Positions 59,025 through 64,000 of a stretch of 64,000 nucleotides of DNA are shown in pieces. The DNA is taken from positions 124,001-188,000 of the forward strand of contig CAKSHC010000003.1 in assembly GCA_934456365.1 (NCBI GenBank), in the 5' to 3' direction. Position 1 is the stretch's first letter; each line of letters starts with the position of its first letter. The translations under genes and the position numbers were made by a program. A model generated the notes under the pieces. The model did no database searches and was not told the origin of the DNA. It was given only the letters and a program-made list of their open reading frames with translations. Source of the stretch: an uncultured Eubacteriales bacterium (GTDB taxonomy: Bacteria > Bacillota > Clostridia > Oscillospirales > UMGS1783).

Positions 59025-60341
59025 TCAGTGGAACTTGGGCAGCCAGTCGCCGTGGGCCTCGATGAGGGCGTCGACCATGGCCACGATCTGATCGGGATCG
59101 AGCTGCGCGGCGGTGTGCGGATCAAGCATGGCCGCCTGATAAACGGTTTCCCGCTTTCTGGTGTGCGCCGCCTCGATGGTGAGGAGCTGGGGGTTGATGT
59201 TGGTGCGGTTGAGCGCGGCCAGCTGCTCGGGAAGCGCCCCCACGATGGTGGCGTGGATGCCGGTGCCGTCGGCCAGACAGGGAACCTCTACGCAGGCGTC
59301 CTGCGGCAGGTTTTCGATTGCGCCGCGGTTGATGAGGTTGCCGCCGAATTTATAGGGCCGGTCGCTCACGACCGCGTCCATGATATAGGAGCCGTATTCG
59401 TGGGAGCGCTCGTGCTCGAGCACCCCGGTGCGGCACATCTCGGCATACTGGTCCTTCCAGTCGGCGATCTGCTTGACGCAGCGGCGGGGGTATTCGTCGA
59501 GTGGGATGTTGTATTTCTCGATCAGATCCTCCCGGCCCGGCTTGATGAAATAGGGGTTGTATTCGGCGTTGTGCTCGCTCGATTCGGTGCAGAAATAGCC
59601 AAGACGGCGGATGTATTCGAAGCGCACCTTATCCTTGAAGTCGGGCTCGGCCAGCTTTTCCAGCGCCCGGCGGCGGATCTCGGGATAGAGGTCGTTGCCG
59701 TCCTTGTCATAGATCTTCAGGAGCCAGGCCATGTGGTTGATGCCGGCGATCAGGTCGCGCCGGCCGGGGGCGCGGTCTTCCATGCCGCATTCGGCCAGAA
59801 CCGTCGACGAGCAGCTCTGCACACTGTGGCACAGGCCGATGGTTCGGATCGGGGTGTAGCGCTGCAGATAGCCCGAGAGCATGGCCATGGGGTTGGTGTA
59901 GTTGAGGAAGAGGGCGTCGGGGCAAACCTCCTCCATGTCGCGGGTGAAGTCCTCCATCACCGGGATGGTGCGCAGCGCCCGCATGATCCCGCCGATGCCC
60001 AGCGTGTCGCCGATGGTCTGGCGCAGGCCGAACTTCTTGGGCACCTCAAAATCGGTCACGGTGCAGGGCTCGTAGAGCCCCACCTGAATGGCGTTGACCA
60101 CGAAAGACGCCCCCCGCAGAGCCGCCTTGCGGTTCTCGACCCCGCAGTAGGTCGTCAGCCGCCCCACGCCGCCCTTGCCCTTCTGGATCGCCTCCAGAAT
60201 GGTCAGGCTCTCTTTCAGACGCTCGGCGTCGATGTCGTAGAGGGCGAATTCGCTGTCGCGCAAAGAGGGGGTGCACATGCAGTCGCCAATGATGTTGCGC
60301 ACAAAGATGGTGCTTCCCGCACCCAGAAAGGTGATCTTCAT
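59025..60341 (-). CDS. melA: GH4 alpha-galactosidase/alpha-glucosidase (MelA-like)
   Basis: 438-residue NAD(+)- and metal-dependent glycosidase of family 4. Rossmann motif GAGSTIF near the start, NYTNPMAML, the metal Cys in GLCHSVQSC (the CHSV form fits alpha-galactosidases), GINHMAWLL and HNAEYNPY. The cofactor mechanism is family knowledge. Regulated by the divergent AraC protein, most likely in response to an alpha-galactoside. GGAG precedes the ATG. Confidence 0.85.
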   Translation of the reverse strand: MKITFLGAGSTIFVRNIIGDCMCTPSLRDSEFALYDIDAERLKESLTILEAIQKGKGGVGRLTTYCGVENRKAALRGASFVVNAIQVGLYEPCTVTDFEVPKKFGLRQTIGDTLGIGGIMRALRTIPVMEDFTRDMEEVCPDALFLNYTNPMAMLSGYLQRYTPIRTIGLCHSVQSCSSTVLAECGMEDRAPGRRDLIAGINHMAWLLKIYDKDGNDLYPEIRRRALEKLAEPDFKDKVRFEYIRRLGYFCTESSEHNAEYNPYFIKPGREDLIEKYNIPLDEYPRRCVKQIADWKDQYAEMCRTGVLEHERSHEYGSYIMDAVVSDRPYKFGGNLINRGAIENLPQDACVEVPCLADGTGIHATIVGALPEQLAALNRTNINPQLLTIEAAHTRKRETVYQAAMLDPHTAAQLDPDQIVAMVDALIEAHGDWLPKFH

Positions 60342-60402
60342 TCCGGTCGCTCCTTTTGTTGTTAGATAAATCCAGTGTAGCGCATTTTTCGGCGATTTTC
60401 CA

Positions 60403-60431
60403 TTGACTTTTGTTGTCTATCTTTGTTAAAA
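60403..60431 (+). promoter_or_regulatory. Promoter of the AraC gene
   Basis: TTGACT (60403-60408), 17 bp, TTAAAA (60426-60431). TTTGTTGT-containing near-repeats occur at 60355-60369 and 60409-60421 across the divergent region, possible activator sites. The GH4 gene has a TACACT -10 and a poor -35, fitting activator need. Confidence 0.6.
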
Positions 60432-60450
60432 TGTTGGATGAGGTGAGAAA

Positions 60451-61218
60451 ATGGAAACCAGGCTCCTGCTGCTGCGCCGTGAGCTTCCCCGGGTGCGGCC
60501 CTTGTTTGCGGGCGAGGAAAAGTGCGCCCCCGCCCATTGCTACGGCCCGGCGGTGCGGGGCTATTATCTGGTGCATTATGTGTTTTCCGGGCGCGGCGTG
60601 CTGCTGGCCGACGGGCGGGAATGGCCGGTCGAGGAGGGGGAGATGTTCTGGATCCGCCCCGAGGAGGTCACCACCTACCGCGCCGACCGGAAAGCCCCCT
60701 GGCATTATGCCTGGGTCGGCTTCGAGGGCGGCGCCGGGTGGGACGCTTTGGCGCTGCGCCGGGTGATCCCCTGCCCCGAGGGGCGGCGCATCTTCCGCGA
60801 GATCGCCGACGTGCGAAAGGCCGAGGTCGACCGCGAAGCCGTCATCACCGGCCTGCTCGTCGAGCTCTTCGGCCGCCTTTCTCCCGCCCCCGCCGGCGCC
60901 GGCAGCCGCCCGGTGCAGGCCGCCCAAAGCTATATGGACCATAACTACGGCGAGCCCCTCTCCATCGCCCGCCTGGCGGGCTACCTCGGTCTGGAGCGCA
61001 CCTATTTTTCCGCTCTCTTCAAGCGCGAAACCGGCCTTTCGCCCAAGGAATACCTCACCCGCCGGCGCATGGAGCGCGCCTGCGAGCTGCTCGCCGAGCA
61101 AAAGCTCACCCCCTCCGAAGCCGCCGTGCGCTGCGGTTATGGGGACCTTTTCCAGTTTTCCAAGGCCTTCAAAAAATTCACCGGCCTGCCCCCCAGCCGG
61201 TGGGGAAAAGAAAAATGA
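60451..61218 (+). CDS. AraC-family regulator of the GH4 gene
   Basis: 255-residue regulator with an N-terminal cupin (YYLVHYVFSGRGVLLADGREWPV, EGEMFWIRPEEVTTY) and C-terminal HTH pair (LSIARLAGYLGLERTYFSALFKRETGLSPKEYL and AAVRCGYGDLFQFSKAFKKF). GAGGTGAG precedes the ATG. Divergent from the glycosidase, so a local sugar-responsive activator is likely. Confidence 0.9.
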   Translation: METRLLLLRRELPRVRPLFAGEEKCAPAHCYGPAVRGYYLVHYVFSGRGVLLADGREWPVEEGEMFWIRPEEVTTYRADRKAPWHYAWVGFEGGAGWDALALRRVIPCPEGRRIFREIADVRKAEVDREAVITGLLVELFGRLSPAPAGAGSRPVQAAQSYMDHNYGEPLSIARLAGYLGLERTYFSALFKRETGLSPKEYLTRRRMERACELLAEQKLTPSEAAVRCGYGDLFQFSKAFKKFTGLPPSRWGKEK

Positions 61219-61245
61219 GCCTCTCCGAGAGAGGCTCATTTTTTC
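61211..61245. terminator. Bidirectional terminator
   Basis: A 15-bp perfect stem AAAAATGAGCCTCTC/GAGAGGCTCATTTTT with CGA loop; the AraC stop codon lies inside it. Shared with convergent ilvE. Confidence 0.9.
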
Positions 61246-61259
61246 TTATCGGATTCGTC

Positions 61260-62324
61260 TTATTCGATCGGCAGGATCCAGTCGTAGGGATCGGGCAGCT
61301 TGCCCCACTGGATGCCGGTCAGCGTGTCGTAGAGCATTTGGGTCAGCTCGCCGATCCTGCCGTCGTGGATGCGGTAGGTCTGATCCTTGTAGCGCAGCTC
61401 GCCGATGGGCGAAACCACCGCCGCCGTGCCGCAGCCGAAGGCCTCGCGCAGGCGTCCCTGCTCGCAGGCCGCCCCCAGCTCGTCCACGCTCAGCCGCCGC
61501 TCCTCCACCTTCACACCCTTGTCGCGCAGCACCTGAATGCAGGATTTGCGGGTGATGCCGGGCAGGATCGAGCCGGTCAGCGCCGGGGTGACCACCGTGT
61601 CGTCGATGAGGAACATCACGTTCATCGCCCCGACCTCTTCGATGTATTTGCGCTCCACCCCGTCGAGCCACAAAACCTGCGAAAACCCGATCTCCTCGGC
61701 CTTGTGCCCGGCGCGGAAGGAGGCGGCGTAGTTGCCGCCGCACTTGGCCTCGCCCGTGCCGCCGCGCACCGCGCGCACATCCTGATCCTCGATCATGATC
61801 CGCACCGGCTCCAGCCCGCCGGCGTAGTAGCTGCCCACCGGAGAGGCGATGACCACGAATTTCGCCTTCTTCACGGTGTGGATGCCCAGCGTTTCATCAT
61901 TGCCGAACAGAAAGGGGCGCAGATACAGAGAGGTCCCCTCGCCGTGGGGCACCCAGTCCCGATCCAGCGAAACGAGCGACGTGATGGCCTGCAGGGCCTC
62001 GTCGGGATCCAGCGGCGGCAGGCAGAGGCGGCGGGCCGAGTTGTTGAGCCGCGCCACATTCTCCCACGGCCGGAAGAGCCGCACCCCGCCGTCTGCCGCG
62101 CGGTAGGCCTTCAGCCCCTCGAACACCTCCGCTCCGTAGTGGAACACCGTGGCCGCCGGGTGCAGCGAAAGCGGCCCGAAGGGCACAATACGGGCGTCGT
62201 GCCAGCCGTGCTCGCTGTCGTAGTCCATCTCAAACATGTGGTCGGTGAAGTATTTGCCGAAGGAAAGCCCCTTCTCGTCCGGCTTGGCCGCCGGACGCTC
62301 CGTGCGTTGGATCCGAATCTCCAT
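61260..62324 (-). CDS. ilvE: Branched-chain amino acid aminotransferase
   Basis: 354-residue PLP class IV aminotransferase for Leu, Ile and Val. Key motifs: AATVFHYGAEVFEGLKAYR, YLRPFLFGND, the PLP Lys in GGTGEAKCGGNYAASF, EVGAMNVMFL and EAFGCGTAAVVSP. AGGTG lies before the ATG. Transcribed from its own promoter with a terminator in the leader. Confidence 0.95.
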   Translation of the reverse strand: MEIRIQRTERPAAKPDEKGLSFGKYFTDHMFEMDYDSEHGWHDARIVPFGPLSLHPAATVFHYGAEVFEGLKAYRAADGGVRLFRPWENVARLNNSARRLCLPPLDPDEALQAITSLVSLDRDWVPHGEGTSLYLRPFLFGNDETLGIHTVKKAKFVVIASPVGSYYAGGLEPVRIMIEDQDVRAVRGGTGEAKCGGNYAASFRAGHKAEEIGFSQVLWLDGVERKYIEEVGAMNVMFLIDDTVVTPALTGSILPGITRKSCIQVLRDKGVKVEERRLSVDELGAACEQGRLREAFGCGTAAVVSPIGELRYKDQTYRIHDGRIGELTQMLYDTLTGIQWGKLPDPYDWILPIE

Positions 62325-62344
62325 AAAAACACCTCCGAAAAATC

Positions 62345-62378
62345 AAAAAAGGGCACTTGCCTCCCGGCAAGCGCCCTT
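62345..62378 (-). terminator. Terminator-like hairpin in the ilvE leader
   Basis: On the minus strand AAGGGCGCTTGCC pairs with GGCAAGTGCCCTT (one A-C mismatch) on a four-base loop and is followed by TTTTTTGATTTTT, about 20 bases before the ilvE ATG and downstream of its promoter. It acts as an attenuator candidate. Confidence 0.75.
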
Positions 62379-62407
62379 CATTGGACGAAAAACAATTTCT
62401 GTTTGGG

Positions 62408-62436
62408 ATTATACACCCGATTTCCACAAATGTAAA
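62408..62436 (-). promoter_or_regulatory. ilvE promoter
   Basis: Minus strand TTTACA (62436-62431), 17 bp, TATAAT (62413-62408). Leader to the ATG is about 80 nt and contains the terminator hairpin. Confidence 0.75.
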
Positions 62437-62508
62437 GAGGAAATTTCGGTTTCGGCATTTTTGTTATGCCGTTTTGGCTCCGAGGAATATTCAGCCGAGC
62501 GATTCCCT

Positions 62509-63039
62509 TTATTCGGAAACGGCAGAGGCTTCATACGAAAGGCTCAGCTTTGCTTCGGCGCCGGCAGTGCCCGCCGCGCAATACATCACAAGCGCAACGG
62601 TGACGGATTGATTGGCTTCAAGCGTGTTCGAAAAAACATATCCGGAATCAAGCGGTTTGGATTCGGCGATGCTTCTGACTGCGGAACCCAGATTTTCGTA
62701 GGCCGCCTCAACGGGAGCGATGTATCCAAACTCCGCGCTTCCCGCCGTGCCTTCGGTCATGGTGAGCTTAAGCTGGTATTGGATCGGGGTCGCCTCGTGG
62801 TTTGCGATGTTGAAATACACGATTTTTCCGTTGTTGGACGGGATTTCGGTGATATCCTTGAAGGGCTCGTCGTCCGTTTTCGGAACCGTCCAATCCGTGC
62901 AGTTAAAGGAATACTTGAATTCCGTCTGAAGCTCCTTTTTTTCCGGCTGCGAGGAAGAGCAGGCGGCCGAGCACAGGATCATGATAAAGCACAGCGCTGC
63001 GGCTGCCGATCTTACAAAAATACCATGTGTCTTTTTCAC
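62509..63039 (-). CDS. Hypothetical lipoprotein
   Basis: 176-residue predicted lipoprotein: basic start, hydrophobic helix and lipobox CSAAC, then a beta-rich domain with FKYSFNCTDWTVPK and YIAPVEAAYENLGSAV. The GTG at 63039 has AAAGGAG nine bases upstream. Surface-exposed, function unknown. The genes on either side are unrelated. Confidence 0.75.
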   Translation of the reverse strand: MKKTHGIFVRSAAAALCFIMILCSAACSSSQPEKKELQTEFKYSFNCTDWTVPKTDDEPFKDITEIPSNNGKIVYFNIANHEATPIQYQLKLTMTEGTAGSAEFGYIAPVEAAYENLGSAVRSIAESKPLDSGYVFSNTLEANQSVTVALVMYCAAGTAGAEAKLSLSYEASAVSE

Positions 63040-63170
63040 GGATTTTATCTCCTTTATCCATCGGTTGATTTCACAACCGGATTTTTCTATATTGTAGCTT
63101 TCTTTTCCCTTTTTGTCAATGTTTCTCAAACATCCAAACCGCGCGGCCCTTAGAGGGAAGAGGGAAAAAG

Positions 63171-63199
63171 GAAAAATCCCCATTCTTTCGAATGAGGAT
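63171..63199 (-). terminator. Terminator downstream of tRNA-Gly
   Basis: ATCCTCATTC / GAATGGGGAT stem (one G-T wobble) with a GAAA loop followed by TTTT on the minus strand, directly after the tRNA. Confidence 0.75.
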
Positions 63200-63202
63200 T
63201 TC

Positions 63203-63276
63203 TGGAGCGGGGTACGGGAGTCGAACCCGCCTAGTCAGCTTGGGAAGCTGAAGTAATACCGATATACCAACCCCGC
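63203..63276 (-). tRNA. tRNA-Gly (anticodon CCC)
   Basis: Acceptor stem GCGGGGT with ACCCCGC, anticodon stem TCAGC/GCTGA around loop TTCCCAA (anticodon CCC, reads GGG), T-arm GCGGG TTCGACT CCCGT. The CCA end is encoded. Drawn by hand. Confidence 0.88.
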
Positions 63277-63409
63277 ATGTCTTTCCTATTATACTCGCCC
63301 CTTTGCGAAAAAGCAAGAGGAAAGTTGTAAGTTTTTCTTCCCAGAAGGAGGGATCTGTGGTAAAATACAATCAGAATATACTTCAAGTATTAAAAAAGGA
63401 GGTCTTTCC

Positions 63410-64000
63410 ATGCGAAAACGCGCCCTCGCGCTGCTGCTGGGGCTGCTCCTGCTCGGCTCGCTGGCCGGCTGCGGCTCGATGGACGGCAGTGTCAGCTCGC
63501 TGCTCAAGGTGCCCAAGGCCAATGCCATGCAGCAGAAGCTGCGCCTGGCGATCGACGCCTCCCTCGGCAGCAACATCCGCGCCCTCACCCCGCAAAACGG
63601 CGACTTCCGCTCCTCCTTCGTGATGAACGATCTGGACGGCGACGGGCGGGACGAGGCCGTGATCTTCTTCGCCTCGGCAGACGGCAACGGCGGCGAAAGC
63701 TCCGGCATCGCCGTTTTCGCGCAGGAGCGCGACGGGAGCTGGACCATGAAGAAGCGCGTGGTCGGCGAAAGCTCCGGGATCGACACCGTCAGCTTTCTCG
63801 ACTGCTCGGGCGATGGGAAAAAGGATCTCCTCATCGGCTGGACCCGCAGCGAAACCGCCAAGGAGCTCTTTGTGTATGATCTCGCCTCGGCCGGGTCGGG
63901 CATCCTCTACCGCGACGCCTACAACGAGTGCCGCCTCTTTGCCGACGACACCGGCGCCCCCTTCGTCTTTCTGGCCACCTTCGACCGCTCGCAGGGTGTG
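63410..64000 (+). CDS. Lipoprotein with FG-GAP/VCBS-like repeats, 3'-partial
   Basis: At least 197 residues in the window; continues past the right edge. Signal peptide and lipobox LAGC (Cys about 21), then repeated beta strands with calcium-type loops DLDGDGRDEAV and CSGDGKKDLLI, typical of FG-GAP/VCBS repeats in surface proteins. AAAGGAGG precedes the ATG and a TGGTAAAAT extended -10 lies at 63358-63366. Function unknown. Confidence 0.78.
   Translation, partial: MRKRALALLLGLLLLGSLAGCGSMDGSVSSLLKVPKANAMQQKLRLAIDASLGSNIRALTPQNGDFRSSFVMNDLDGDGRDEAVIFFASADGNGGESSGIAVFAQERDGSWTMKKRVVGESSGIDTVSFLDCSGDGKKDLLIGWTRSETAKELFVYDLASAGSGILYRDAYNECRLFADDTGAPFVFLATFDRSQGV

Noticed and set aside
62325..62440. 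T-box before ilvE
   Set aside because: Leader is only about 80 nt and lacks the AGGGTGGNACCGCG box.

Overview
The window looks like a chromosomal segment of a GC-rich member of the Clostridia, probably a gut Oscillospirales-type bacterium. This is inferred from the Gram-positive lipoprotein and sortase-type surface proteins, the Enterococcus-like V-ATPase operon, the lysine riboswitch, the phi-LC3-type holin and strong AGGAGG ribosome binding sites. The first gene enters from the left edge and the last one runs off the right edge.

Layout. 1-6.1 kb: two large cell-surface proteins sharing a repeated domain and a PPTGD sorting tail; the first also carries an SGNH esterase domain. 6.1-8.1 kb: an AlbA_2/winged-helix regulator with four operator half-sites on its own promoter, then a non-coding stretch with a duplicated repeat of about 100 bp. 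8.1-13.7 kb: a two-component system (histidine kinase frameshifted) with a small alarmone synthetase, divergent from a pair of secreted beta-helix/low-complexity proteins. Direct-repeat boxes lie on both promoters. 13.8-21.5 kb: housekeeping genes: a ferredoxin-type aldo/keto reductase, two membrane proteins, prfB, mnmA-nifU-nifS-rnhA (cysteine sulfur to tRNA 2-thiouridine) and glyS. 21.6-31.5 kb: an AraC regulator and a nine-gene V-type ATPase operon in the order F-I-K-E-C-G-A-B-D, ending in a small lipoprotein. The c-subunit carries the full sodium-binding residue set. 31.6-40.6 kb: accessory genes: AAA/DUF4143 ATPase, an S24 repressor fused in an operon with azlCD, a divergent Cys-rich/ORF100 pair, a frameshifted AraC regulator, an MGMT-like protein, MarR-TauE, an AT-rich frameshifted gene, and AbrB-ABC transporter.

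40.7-52.1 kb: a compact, fully co-directional phage structural and lysis cassette (terminase, portal, scaffold, capsid, connector and tail-nozzle-like proteins, fibre-like proteins, holin, endolysin). No integrase, replication gene, tape measure or attachment site is visible. The window's strand composition is unusual across about 35-52 kb. This is the best candidate for a domesticated particle or otherwise undescribed system, but function is not shown by the sequence.

52.1-54.8 kb: a lysine riboswitch with terminator controls an amino-acid ABC transporter whose binding protein is circularly permuted. 54.9-58.3 kb: an XRE regulator divergent from a collagen-like surface protein whose last quarter (leucine-rich repeats) is abruptly AT-rich. 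58.4-64 kb: a PD-(D/E)XK-like protein, a GH4 glycosidase with divergent AraC regulator, ilvE with a terminator in its leader, a lipoprotein, tRNA-Gly(CCC) and a truncated lipoprotein.

Three genes are each broken by what looks like one missing base next to a short homopolymer, so assembly indels must be considered before calling them pseudogenes. All calls rest on reading the sequence by eye; no database search was run.
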